Origin: JAGOBX01 sp036733285
GTDB lineage: Bacteria > JAGOBX01
Direction of reading: 5' to 3'
Length of the DNA: 64,000 nt
Assembly (NCBI GenBank): GCA_036733285.1
Contig: DAINAU010000001.1
Coordinates: forward strand, 31,464-95,463
In this document: positions 26,546 through 34,854 of the stretch, piece after piece
Layout: each line of letters begins with the position of its first letter
Numbering within the stretch: position 1 is the stretch's first letter
Position numbers and translations under genes: made by a program
Notes under the pieces: model-generated
Seen by the model: only the letters and a program-made list of their open reading frames with translations
Database searches by the model: none
What the model was told of the DNA's origin: nothing

Positions 26546-27511
26546 TCATCTTATTATCGTATCGGCTTTATTCATTACCGATTCCGGAAAAGATATGTTT
26601 TGTTCCTTGCAGCTTTTTTCATTAATTGCAAGCCGATAAGCGTTATAAGAAATAAGTGTTCCGTTTTTTTTGTTTCCCGACAAAATATCAGCGGCTAATT
26701 TTCCGCTTTGAAAACCCCAGTCATAATAATCGATTCCGTAACCTATTGACGCTCCGTTTTTCACTATTGACGGGTCGGTCACAAATATTGGAATATTAAA
26801 CTCTTTTGCTATTCTCATAAGACCCGTGATTCCTGCATATACGGTATTATCAGCCGCTACGACAAAAGCGTCGATTTTATTCATTGCAAGCGCTTGCGCC
26901 GCGTTCGGAATATCGTTTATGGAAATTATTGGAGATTCAAAAACCTCAATATTATTTTCTTTGCAGATGATTTTTATTTTACCGGCTGCAAACTGAGCGT
27001 TCACTTCGGCGGAATTATAGGGAAGCCCGATTTTTTTTATTGCAGGGATACATTCCTGCATAAGGGAAACAAAACTCGTTAAATCGTAAGGATCGTAATA
27101 ACCTGATAAATTTGAAGGCGGATTAGCTAAGCCTATGTCTTGAGGCGAAAAAGAAACCGTGAAAACCACTGGAATTTTTTTAATTAATTTTGCAGCCGCA
27201 GCCATACAGGGAGTAGTGTTTGTTATTATCAAATCAATATTTTCAGATTCAAATGTTTTTAGAATTAAAGAAATATTAGCTAAATCTCCTTGAGCGTTTT
27301 TTTTTATTATTTTAATGTTTTGCCCGTCAACAAAACCCGACTGTTTTAACCCTTCGAATACGCCTGACGCCGCAATATCCAATTGTTCTTCTTCAATTAG
27401 TTGTATAAAACCCACTTTAAAAATTTTTGTTTCTTTGCTGTTGCAAGATACAATAAAAAATAGCGAGAATGCTAAAATTGCAACAGACCTCAAAAATAAT
27501 TTAAAAAACAT
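26546..27511 (-). CDS. ABC-type substrate-binding lipoprotein (PF04392 family), orphan
   Basis: 321 residues from the ATG at 27511 (GGAG about 9 nt upstream; an in-frame ATG at 27520 is too close to it). Signal peptide with lipobox IVSC. The mature part fits the periplasmic-binding fold of PF04392: VGFIQLIEEEQLDIAASGVFEGLKQSGF, IDLIITNTTPCMAAA, and PVVFTVSFSPQ. Neighbouring permease and ATPase genes are missing. A paralogue lies at 53671. Confidence 0.85.
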   Translation of the reverse strand: MFFKLFLRSVAILAFSLFFIVSCNSKETKIFKVGFIQLIEEEQLDIAASGVFEGLKQSGFVDGQNIKIIKKNAQGDLANISLILKTFESENIDLIITNTTPCMAAAAKLIKKIPVVFTVSFSPQDIGLANPPSNLSGYYDPYDLTSFVSLMQECIPAIKKIGLPYNSAEVNAQFAAGKIKIICKENNIEVFESPIISINDIPNAAQALAMNKIDAFVVAADNTVYAGITGLMRIAKEFNIPIFVTDPSIVKNGASIGYGIDYYDWGFQSGKLAADILSGNKKNGTLISYNAYRLAINEKSCKEQNISFPESVMNKADTIIR

Positions 27512-27540
27512 TTTAATCATACTCCTTTAAAATTTTGCGT

Positions 27541-27587
27541 CTTATCAAAAATATTCTTGGAGTTTCAGCAAGAATATTTTTGATAAG
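27541..27587. terminator. 19-bp perfect hairpin, 9-nt loop
   Basis: CTTATCAAAAATATTCTTG pairs perfectly with CAAGAATATTTTTGATAAG around GAGTTTCAG. It lies between the stop of the amidotransferase-like gene and the start of the binding-lipoprotein gene, both on the minus strand, so it could terminate the first or attenuate the second. A truncated relative is at 34407-34440 and a loopless relative at 53355-53380. Confidence 0.65.
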
Positions 27588-27613
27588 ATTAATAGCTTTT
27601 CCGCAAATGCGGC

Positions 27614-28915
27614 TTATGTTTTTAATTTTTTTTGTTTAGCCGCAGGAAACAGTATATTGTTAAGAATTAATCTGTATCCCTGCGAATTTTTGTGAAAACT
27701 AAGATTCGTATGCTCGGCTCCGACTCTATGCGCGTAGTCTTCCGGGTCGTGTCCGCCCAAATAAGTTATAGTTCCTTTCCCGAATTTTCTATGGAGATAT
27801 TTAACGCATTTATTTCCTATTGTTTTTCCCATTATGATACATTCTTTTTTTATTTTTTCTTCGCGGAACGCTGTTGTCAATCCGAAAAATCCTTTTACTA
27901 TTCTATTATGATTTTGAGTGAGCATAGTCGGAACCTGGTCGAATTTTGCCGAAAAATCAAATAACTCAAAAGGCTGATCTTCGATTCTTTTCGGAGTATT
28001 GACCCAATTGTAATCTATATCTGATTTGGGATTAAAATTAGGATCGCTTATAACCGTAAAATTTTCAAAAACAAGACATTTTGAATAATCGATTTTTTTC
28101 ATATAATCCGGATCGAATGGAGTGCCGTCGATTTCCTGCGCTATATAATCCGTTCCTTCGAGCGACAACGCTATGTCAAGAGCTTCCGGCGCCGAACACA
28201 TTGCAAATAAAAATCCTCCGTTTGAAACGTAATTTTTTATCGCTTTTGAAACCGAAGTTTTTTCTTCGCAAACAGAATTGAACCCTTGCGTTATCGCAAA
28301 TTTTCTGTATTCCGCTACGCGCGTCATATACCATGGAGAGTTTTGAAATGATCTGTAGAACTTATCGTATTGTCCGGTAAAATCCTCGTGATGCAGATGA
28401 AGCCAGTCATAATCGCTTAGACCCGACTTCAATATCTTGTCATCCCATATTTTATCGTAAGGAACTTCCGCATACGTAAGCGCGAGAGTAACCGCGTCAT
28501 CCCACGGATTATTAGTCGAAGGAGCATAGACCGCGATTTTCGGAGCTTTTTCAAGCTCAATCTTATCCATATTTTCTTCTTGAATCGTCAATTCGATTTG
28601 ATTCAATTGTTTGTCGTCGATTATTTCGTAATATACGCCTGATATTTTAAGGTTTTTTACGGCTTCATCGGAATACGGCAGAAGAAACGAACCGTCTCTG
28701 TAATTCAAAAGCCAGTAAATTTTTCCGGCGGAATTTTTTTCCGCTAATGATTTATACGCGGCTCCGTATGCTTTCAAATGATCCGTTTGTTTTTCGTCCA
28801 TCGGAACAAGTATGTTGTTTGAAAAAACAATCGAATTATATAAGAATAAAAATACCGCCGAAAATATTGTTTTTATCAGAATCTTTTTTTTTTCTATTAA
28901 CATTAATATTAACAT
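27614..28915 (-). CDS. Secreted GATase-like protein, function unknown
   Basis: 433 residues with an N-terminal hydrophobic segment (~12-32). The mature protein begins ILVPMDEKQTDHLKAYG and contains WLLNYRDGSF, WLHLHHEDFTGQYDKF, and a GGFLFAMCSAPEAL elbow resembling the nucleophile turn of class I glutamine-amidotransferase-like folds. Relatives in databases are, as I recall, often labelled asparagine synthetase B, but neither the Ntn amidotransferase nor the synthetase domain is visible, so that label should not be used. It is 14 bp after an amidohydrolase gene. Confidence 0.7.
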   Translation of the reverse strand: MLILMLIEKKKILIKTIFSAVFLFLYNSIVFSNNILVPMDEKQTDHLKAYGAAYKSLAEKNSAGKIYWLLNYRDGSFLLPYSDEAVKNLKISGVYYEIIDDKQLNQIELTIQEENMDKIELEKAPKIAVYAPSTNNPWDDAVTLALTYAEVPYDKIWDDKILKSGLSDYDWLHLHHEDFTGQYDKFYRSFQNSPWYMTRVAEYRKFAITQGFNSVCEEKTSVSKAIKNYVSNGGFLFAMCSAPEALDIALSLEGTDYIAQEIDGTPFDPDYMKKIDYSKCLVFENFTVISDPNFNPKSDIDYNWVNTPKRIEDQPFELFDFSAKFDQVPTMLTQNHNRIVKGFFGLTTAFREEKIKKECIIMGKTIGNKCVKYLHRKFGKGTITYLGGHDPEDYAHRVGAEHTNLSFHKNSQGYRLILNNILFPAAKQKKLKT

Positions 28916-28929
28916 TATGCGGTTATATT

Positions 28930-30420
28930 TTATTTATGCGCTCCGGTGCCTTTAATCTCTTTCGCGGTTTTTCTGTATGCTACCATCAATTCCGATAATT
29001 CCAGCGCTTCTTCTTTTATTTTTTTAGCGTTTAATGTTTTGAAACTATAGTTTTCTTTCAAGATTTTTCCGTTTGCAACAACATCGCTTACTTCGCTTCC
29101 GTCCGCAGCCCAGATTATATTATCAATTACGTTGTCTTTTCTTGTCGGAACCATATTAGGTCTTTCAAGGTCGATTAAAATAACGTCGGCGTCTTTGCCT
29201 GATTCTATCGAACCCGTATTCATTCGCAAAAATTTCGCCGGTTCGATTGTTATCATTTCAAGAGTTTTTTGCGCCGGCAACAGAGTCGCGTCTTGATGAA
29301 GCGCCTTTTGATATTGAGATGCAAGACGGGCCGCGTTTATAATTGATTGATTATCCGCGCTGCCTGAACCGTCGGTCGATATTACTACGGGGATTCCCAT
29401 TTCCATCATTTTTATTACAGGCGGCATTCCCGAACCGAGTATTGTATTAGCAAGCGGATTATGAACGACTTTCGCTTTTGTTTTTTTTAGGATTTTTAAA
29501 TCGTTTTCCGTACAGTTGACCTGATGCGCAAGTATGGTGTTCTCATCAAGAAATTTTATCGAGTTGAATAATTCAACCGGAGTCATTTTATTATTTTTTG
29601 TGAACCACTTTGTAGTGTTCGGTTCTTCCGAACTATGAATGTGAATCAGCGTTTTGTGAGAATTAGCCCAGTTTTTAAGTTTTTTTAATAATTCGGGCGT
29701 ATTGGAAAAATCCTGGTCGGGTCCCGGAATAATTTGAGTTCGTTCCGCGTTTCCATATAATTTTATATAATCGTCCAGTCTTTTTACAGCTATGCCCGCA
29801 GGAATATCAAGTATCCTCGGATCATAATGCTGGTCTTGACTTCCTACCGCCACTATCATTTTTGTTCCGGCGTCGATATTCGCTTTAACAATTTCGCCAA
29901 CCCTGTATTTGTTGTGGTTGCAGTGATGAACCATTGAAGCTGTTATACCGTAATGTATATCGTCGAGTCGGGCTTTTATATAAGTTACATAATTTGGAGA
30001 TTTCCCGAATCTTTTTTCCAGCATACCGCGTTTTTCATTCATAAATCCCGTAAATAAATTTACCGCCTTGTCAAGCCACGGAGTTAACGGCATATCTTTG
30101 GCTATCCCAATTATCGGAGATTCGTGGTCGTGTCCGTGAGCTTTTACAAACCCAGGCAGAATTATTTTGTTCAAACATTTAATATCGCTTGATTTAAAAC
30201 CCGATTTTTTTGAACATCCTAATATCTTCAAATTATTTCTGTATTTCTCAATTATTGATTTGCCTAATGATTCGCCGTATTTTCCAGAGCGTAATATTTT
30301 CCCGTCTTTTATCAATACGTAACCGTCTTCTATTACCGCGTTCCTTCCGAGTTTATCGCTAATCGGAACTAAAAATTTTCCCCTGATAAAAATATTTTTT
30401 TCCGTTTTTGTTTCACTCAT
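28930..30420 (-). CDS. Metal-dependent amidohydrolase/deaminase
   Basis: 496 residues from the ATG at 30420, which has GGAGGCGG upstream; an extension to 30444 is less likely. Metal-binding residues of the cyclic amidohydrolase/aminohydrolase superfamily are seen: HGHDH near residue 90, His in LIHIHSSEE and ILAHQVNC, and Asp in VISTDGSGS. The closest kinds are chlorohydrolase/SsnA/adenosine-type deaminases. Substrate is not predictable. Confidence 0.85.
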   Translation of the reverse strand: MSETKTEKNIFIRGKFLVPISDKLGRNAVIEDGYVLIKDGKILRSGKYGESLGKSIIEKYRNNLKILGCSKKSGFKSSDIKCLNKIILPGFVKAHGHDHESPIIGIAKDMPLTPWLDKAVNLFTGFMNEKRGMLEKRFGKSPNYVTYIKARLDDIHYGITASMVHHCNHNKYRVGEIVKANIDAGTKMIVAVGSQDQHYDPRILDIPAGIAVKRLDDYIKLYGNAERTQIIPGPDQDFSNTPELLKKLKNWANSHKTLIHIHSSEEPNTTKWFTKNNKMTPVELFNSIKFLDENTILAHQVNCTENDLKILKKTKAKVVHNPLANTILGSGMPPVIKMMEMGIPVVISTDGSGSADNQSIINAARLASQYQKALHQDATLLPAQKTLEMITIEPAKFLRMNTGSIESGKDADVILIDLERPNMVPTRKDNVIDNIIWAADGSEVSDVVANGKILKENYSFKTLNAKKIKEEALELSELMVAYRKTAKEIKGTGAHK

Positions 30421-30630
30421 TTCAATCCGCCTCCGCGTTTGCAATTTTTAAAGTTTAATATTTTTAGGCGATATTATATTACAAAAATTTGAAAAATGCA
30501 AATGTTATATTGAAAGGCAAAAAAAAGAGAGCGTTCAGAAATTGTTCCAACAATACTAAATCCGGATAACGCGTTATTAAACTCGGATACTGCATTCGAT
30601 GTAAAGTGAAGTTTTTCAAAACATAGATGA
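30421..30630. repeat. Gap with modular intergenic element, copy A (no hairpin modules)
   Basis: From 30561 the sequence reads TCCGGATA, then ATTAAAC, then GTAAAGTGAAGT at 30601, TTTTCAAAACATAGATG, ATTA and AAAACTT to 30639, overlapping the end of the next gene. It matches the 57.6-kb copy with both of that copy's hairpins removed. GAAATTGTTCCAA at ~30537 resembles the repeats at 8711 and 9203. No gene was seen in the gap. Confidence 0.65.
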
Positions 30631-32547
30631 TTAAAACTTATTGTTATTAACTTTTCCGCTCTCGATTTTATATATAGTATTTCCTCTGAATTTTTTTATT
30701 GCTGAAATCTTTTTTTCATTTTCCAGCCGAAGAATCAATTCGGAAATATTATAACAAAACCGTCTTGCGTATTTTTCAGAATAAAAAATATAAGAAACGC
30801 CGTTTTCTTTTAGTTTTTCAATCAAATCATCCGCGGATTTTACAGAATCATTATTTATTGGACTTAAAGTCGTATTCGGCGAATATCCAAGCAAAAATTC
30901 GCGGGTAAAATAAAAAGACTGCTGATGCGTAATATAAATTTTTTTAGAAGAATCAATATGTTCGTTCGACCATTTTACAGCTTTATAAAATTCTCCGTCC
31001 GCATAAAACCGTTCTTCGAGATATTCGTCAACGGATTGAATTCCGGCAAGCGTCTTGTATCTATTGATATGTTGCGCTGCGAGCAGCGGATAATTTATTA
31101 AAACCATTCCTATAAATATAAACAAATTAAAATTAACAAACGCCTTCCATTTGCCGTTCATCAAATACAATTTGTAAAAAAAATAAGTTCCTGTTATACA
31201 CAAAACCGGATACGCAGGAAGTATATATCTCGACCTCGGCGCGTTAAAATATATGAGATATATAAAAATTACGGAATAAAGCGCGGCGTATAAAATTTTA
31301 TGCGCTTCGTTTTTTTTTAAAAAAAATATCATAATCCATAAACAACAATAAAAAATAAAAAACATCGGCGAAATCGAGTATTTCCAAAAATCATACGTCT
31401 GAAATTTAATTGAAACTTGATACGGAAATTTAAGAAAATTTATTGCCGGATTATGATTCAATTTTGTTTCTTTAAAATGACGCACCATATTTTTAGTGTT
31501 TGTTTGAAAATGTTCGCCGGAGGAAACATTTTTGTCCCCGGCTTGTTTTATTTTAAAAATTTCGGTTAAAAAAGGATACGCGGGATTTCCTATGTAAATA
31601 TAATTGCGAATATAAAAAGGCGAACTCAAAATTATGAATACTCCGAAAAAAATAATAAATTTAAAAATTTGCGAATATCTTCTTGAAATTATGAAATATA
31701 AAGCAAATAGAAAAATTATTATGATGGAATTGATTATTCCGTGATATTTAATGTTGTTTGAAACCGCGCAGAAAACAAGCGAAATCGCCATCCATTTATT
31801 ATTATTTTCCAAAACATATTTATAAAAAAAATATAACGACGCGATAAAATAGAATATCATAAAAAATTCGTTTTTAGTATAACCCGTAAGACGGTTGATT
31901 GCAGGCGCCGCTGAAAAAAATAATGCGGGCAATAGAGCGAAAAAATCGTTTTCAATGAATATTTTCGAGGTTTTACAAATCATAAGTAAAGTCAAAAAAT
32001 AAAAATACCAGTGGAATAACTGCGAAAAAACCGCATTGTCAAAATATATTCCATACATAAAAAAAATCTCGGCAAACTGCGGAAAAAAAGAATAAAATAA
32101 AAAGTTTATTATTGATATTTTCCCCGTCTCAAAATATATTTTTGACAAAGGAAGGTGATATGTCAGTCCGTCTAGTCCGGCTACGGGCGCCAATGAACCG
32201 GGCAAATGCAAAATCAGATTTATAATAATCAGAGCTAATACTATTTTGCTTCCTATGCCGATTCGCAATATTTTTCCTATTAAATATTCAAATAGTAATG
32301 CTGTGTTCGAAACGTTTATTAAACAGAACAATATCTGAATTGAAACGAGCGATATAAAAAAATTTTTCGACAAACAACCCGCAAACCCGAAAATAAGAAT
32401 AACGTAAAATATTAATCCGAATCCGGCGGCAGTATGAAAAATATAATCTTCTGCCGGCGATGCAATTCGGATTTTTTTTAATAATACTTTTGAAACCGAA
32501 TAAAAAGAGATGGATACGAACATTAAAAAAAATATTGCAGAAATCAT
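30631..32547 (-). CDS. GT-C fold membrane glycosyltransferase (ArnT/PMT-like)
   Basis: 638 residues with about 11-12 TM helices and a C-terminal soluble tail (~530-638). The first large loop contains PVAGLDGLTYHLPLSKIYFETG, the acidic motif region expected in polyprenyl-phosphate-sugar-dependent GT-C enzymes. RSRYILPAYPVLCITGTYFF near 430 is also typical. Acceptor and donor are unknown. The ATG overlaps the stop of a 51-residue ORF by 4 bp. Confidence 0.75.
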   Translation of the reverse strand: MISAIFFLMFVSISFYSVSKVLLKKIRIASPAEDYIFHTAAGFGLIFYVILIFGFAGCLSKNFFISLVSIQILFCLINVSNTALLFEYLIGKILRIGIGSKIVLALIIINLILHLPGSLAPVAGLDGLTYHLPLSKIYFETGKISIINFLFYSFFPQFAEIFFMYGIYFDNAVFSQLFHWYFYFLTLLMICKTSKIFIENDFFALLPALFFSAAPAINRLTGYTKNEFFMIFYFIASLYFFYKYVLENNNKWMAISLVFCAVSNNIKYHGIINSIIIIFLFALYFIISRRYSQIFKFIIFFGVFIILSSPFYIRNYIYIGNPAYPFLTEIFKIKQAGDKNVSSGEHFQTNTKNMVRHFKETKLNHNPAINFLKFPYQVSIKFQTYDFWKYSISPMFFIFYCCLWIMIFFLKKNEAHKILYAALYSVIFIYLIYFNAPRSRYILPAYPVLCITGTYFFYKLYLMNGKWKAFVNFNLFIFIGMVLINYPLLAAQHINRYKTLAGIQSVDEYLEERFYADGEFYKAVKWSNEHIDSSKKIYITHQQSFYFTREFLLGYSPNTTLSPINNDSVKSADDLIEKLKENGVSYIFYSEKYARRFCYNISELILRLENEKKISAIKKFRGNTIYKIESGKVNNNKF

Positions 32548-32699
32548 TTTATAAACAAACCTATTTTAGATAAAACCGCATTGATTCCGGTTTTGTTTTC
32601 ATAAAGGAAAGATTTAAAAAAAGTCGAATAAAAAATAATTGAACTTGAAATAATAATAATTTGTAATATAATCAACGCTAATATTTTTAAATTTTTCAT
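32544..32699 (-). CDS. Small membrane protein (51 aa), possibly leaderless
   Basis: Starts MKNLKILALIILQ and ends SKIGLFIK, with one strong TM helix (~5-28) and a polar tail. Support: its TGA overlaps the ATG of the glycosyltransferase gene (ATGA), and a good promoter lies directly upstream. No Shine-Dalgarno sequence is visible. It may be a translational leader for the next gene or a small subunit. No family recognised. Confidence 0.5.
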   Translation of the reverse strand: MKNLKILALIILQIIIISSSIIFYSTFFKSFLYENKTGINAVLSKIGLFIK

Positions 32700-32707
32700 T
32701 TAGTTCA

Positions 32708-32735
32708 ATTATACTTTTATTTTAATAAAATTCAA
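32708..32735 (-). promoter_or_regulatory. Promoter TTGAAT-N16-TATAAT
   Basis: On the minus strand the -35 is at 32735-32730 and the -10 at 32713-32708. The expected start site is within about 2 nt of the ATG at 32699, which predicts a leaderless or nearly leaderless transcript. Confidence 0.5.
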
Positions 32736-32774
32736 TTTGTTTATTTTATGTTTTATTAGGGAGACGATTTTGTT

Positions 32775-33542
32775 ATGAAAGAAAAAAATAATGTTAAAAC
32801 AGTTATAGCGGGCGGATTATTTTTTTTATTGAGTATTTCCATTATTATAGGCGCTGCGGTTCTGATTGTTTCAGCGTTCGCCAATATGAATTCCGCTTCC
32901 CTTGAAAGCGTAGGAAAACTTTTTTTAGGAAACGAATATTCTATAAAAATTTTAGCTGTAAAATTTGTCGGATTAGTCTTTATCCCTATTTTAATAGCGT
33001 CTATAATATCGTATTATGCGGCTTATTATTATGTTTTTTGCGGAAATATTATTTGTTTCAGTTCGAGTCTTATGAAAATTATCAATGATTTTCTTACAAG
33101 ATTTCCGGCTTTGCTTATCGGCGTGCTCGGTTTCTTTATTTTTATTTTTCAGTTGAACGTTGCATGGAATTTTTATTCGCAATGCGGATTGCTTGTTATA
33201 ATGCTGCTTCCGTCGCTCTTTGACGCTTTTATTATAGCGATGAAAAACAATAACAGCATTATAGACGGAATTATTTTAAGCGCAATTCGCGTTTGGCTTG
33301 AAATCATTATTCTCATCTATTCTTTGATTTTTATAACCGCGTCCATATCTCTTGAAATTCTTTCCAAATCTTCTAATATTTCGGAGTTTATTTCGCAAAT
33401 TATGGAGAATGGTCTTTCAATGAGTTCAAACTCAAATATTCCGAATATTATTATTCTGCTTTTGATTATAAGCGTTCTTAACGCAATAATTAACTGGTTT
33501 TATAAAAATTACGCGTTAAGACAATTTAAAAAAAATAAATAA
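32775..33542 (+). CDS. Multipass membrane protein of unknown function
   Basis: 255 residues with about five or six TM helices (near 10-32, 55-80, 108-125, 130-150, 170-195, 220-240). No motif recognised. GGGAGACG lies ~12 nt before the ATG. It is followed 39 bp later by the nuclease-like gene on the same strand. Confidence 0.75.
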   Translation: MKEKNNVKTVIAGGLFFLLSISIIIGAAVLIVSAFANMNSASLESVGKLFLGNEYSIKILAVKFVGLVFIPILIASIISYYAAYYYVFCGNIICFSSSLMKIINDFLTRFPALLIGVLGFFIFIFQLNVAWNFYSQCGLLVIMLLPSLFDAFIIAMKNNNSIIDGIILSAIRVWLEIIILIYSLIFITASISLEILSKSSNISEFISQIMENGLSMSSNSNIPNIIILLLIISVLNAIINWFYKNYALRQFKKNK

Positions 33543-33581
33543 CCGTATTTCAATCTAATATCAGCGGTCAGTCTAATAATT

Positions 33582-34325
33582 GTGAAAAAAAATATCATTT
33601 CGAATGATTTGCAATGTAAAAGCATCGGAGTTCAAAAAGAACGGTCGCTTCACTGCTCGATTAAAAAAGCATACTTCAAATCCGGCGATTTGATTGAACA
33701 TAAAATCGGAAAATATATAACAGATATTTTTAGAAACGGATTGATTATAGAAATTCAAACTGCCGGTTTTTCCTCTTTGAAAAAAAAACTTGCCGATTTA
33801 TTGCCTGATTATAAAATTAAAATCGTTTATCCTATGGCTTCCCATAAATCCATAGTTAAAATTTCAGAATCCGGAGAAATCTTGTCTTCCCGAAAATCTC
33901 CTAAAAAATTTTCGTTATATGACGCGTTTGACGAATTGATTAATATAAGAAAATTTTTGAATCATCCGAATCTGTCCGTGGAATTTCTTGTGTTTTCAGA
34001 AGAACAAATTAGAAAAAACGACGGCAAAGGCAGTTGGCGCAGAAAAGGCGTTAGCATCGTAGATAGAAAACTGGTCAAAATAAATAAGAAAATTTTATTA
34101 TCATCTCTAAAAGATTATATTTGTTTCATTCCTAAAACCTTGAAATTTCCTTATTCAAACAAAACATTCGCAAAAAAATCCGGCGTTTCAATTTATAAAA
34201 GCAGAAAAATAAATTACGTTTTAAAATCCATAGGTTTGATTAAAGTCGAAAGTAAAAACGGAAAGGAATTTTTATTTGGATTAAATTCTTTTTTTAACCC
34301 GTTTAAATGCAGCAAAAAAAATTAA
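33582..34325 (+). CDS. Conserved hypothetical with nuclease-like N-terminal domain
   Basis: 247 residues, GTG start without a clear ribosome site. The first ~100 residues (ERSLHCSIKKAY, E39, D48 in YITDI, L-I-I-E57-I-Q59-T, KKKLADLLPDYKIKIVYP) look like a PD-(D/E)XK-type fold with an E-I-Q third motif. Next come SRKSPKK, LNHPNLSVEFLVFSEEQIR and GKGSWRRKG, all typical of a widespread uncharacterised family I recall, and a C-terminal winged-helix-like region (~195-235). Function unknown; DNA or RNA metabolism is a guess. Confidence 0.7.
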   Translation: MKKNIISNDLQCKSIGVQKERSLHCSIKKAYFKSGDLIEHKIGKYITDIFRNGLIIEIQTAGFSSLKKKLADLLPDYKIKIVYPMASHKSIVKISESGEILSSRKSPKKFSLYDAFDELINIRKFLNHPNLSVEFLVFSEEQIRKNDGKGSWRRKGVSIVDRKLVKINKKILLSSLKDYICFIPKTLKFPYSNKTFAKKSGVSIYKSRKINYVLKSIGLIKVESKNGKEFLFGLNSFFNPFKCSKKN

Positions 34326-34406
34326 AGTTTTCCAAAACAAAGCAAATTCAACGCCGCAATGAAAAGTAACCATAACTTAAACGTTGAATATCTCGCTTCT
34401 TAGTAT

Positions 34407-34440
34407 CTTATCAAAAAAATTCTTGCAATTTAAACAAGAA
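34407..34440. repeat. Truncated copy of the CTTATCAAAA hairpin
   Basis: The left arm CTTATCAAAAAAATTCTTG differs by one base from that at 27541; the right arm stops after CAAGAA, exactly where the pseudogene fragment begins. Confidence 0.5.
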
Positions 34441-34441
34441 A

Positions 34442-34640
34442 TTATTTATTAAAACTCAGATTCGGTATGATAAAAAATTCTTTAATCTTTTGAGCTGTTG
34501 CGATAACTTGTCTGCCTAAAGCAGTTAAGTAATATTAATATGTTTCCGGTATTTTTCTAACAATCCCATGAATGAGCAATCGTTTTATCATACGAGATAT
34601 TTGGCCAGAATTTTTATCTGACAGAATCTTGCGCAAAATG
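34442..34640 (-). pseudogene. 3' fragment of a conserved winged-helix hypothetical gene
   Basis: The minus strand reads ILRKILSDKNSGQISRMIKR, then LLIHGIVRKIPETY, a stop (34535-34537), then YYLTALGRQVIATAQKIKEF and FIIPNLS before a second stop in the same frame. This matches, from memory, the C-terminus of a common uncharacterised protein (SRxLKRLRxHGLIKKxxxTYKYYLTxLG). The internal TAA replaces an expected Lys codon, and the upstream two thirds of the gene is missing. Confidence 0.65.
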
Positions 34641-34643
34641 AAC

Positions 34644-34706
34644 TACCTCGCAGCAAGCTGCGAGGTATCAAAGAAATTAAGAAATATGGAATCGAAGCAA
34701 GCTTCG
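34644..34706. repeat. Two AA-loop palindromes
   Basis: TACCTCGCAGC-AA-GCTGCGAGGTA (11-bp stem, 34644-34667) and CGAAGC-AA-GCTTCG (34693-34706), the latter followed by GGGGAATTAA. They sit next to the decayed gene. Confidence 0.65.
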
Positions 34707-34854
34707 GGGAATTAACCCTAATCTCTTATTGAAAATAACTCGTATTTTCTTTAGAAAACTAAAAAATCAGCTTTCTGTTTTTCATTGACCGTTCCGTCTG
34801 ATTGTTCCTTAAAAAAGTGGAACTTTTTGAAAGCGCGCTCTACTAATCCGAATT

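Larger units (their letters stand above)
34326..34854. other. Gap with decayed gene, truncated hairpin and palindromes
   Basis: The 529-bp gap between the nuclease-like gene and the Ca2+-ATPase stop holds a truncated copy of the 27.5-kb hairpin (34407-34440), a pseudogene fragment, and two palindromes, listed separately. Nothing was recognised in 34710-34854. Confidence 0.6.
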
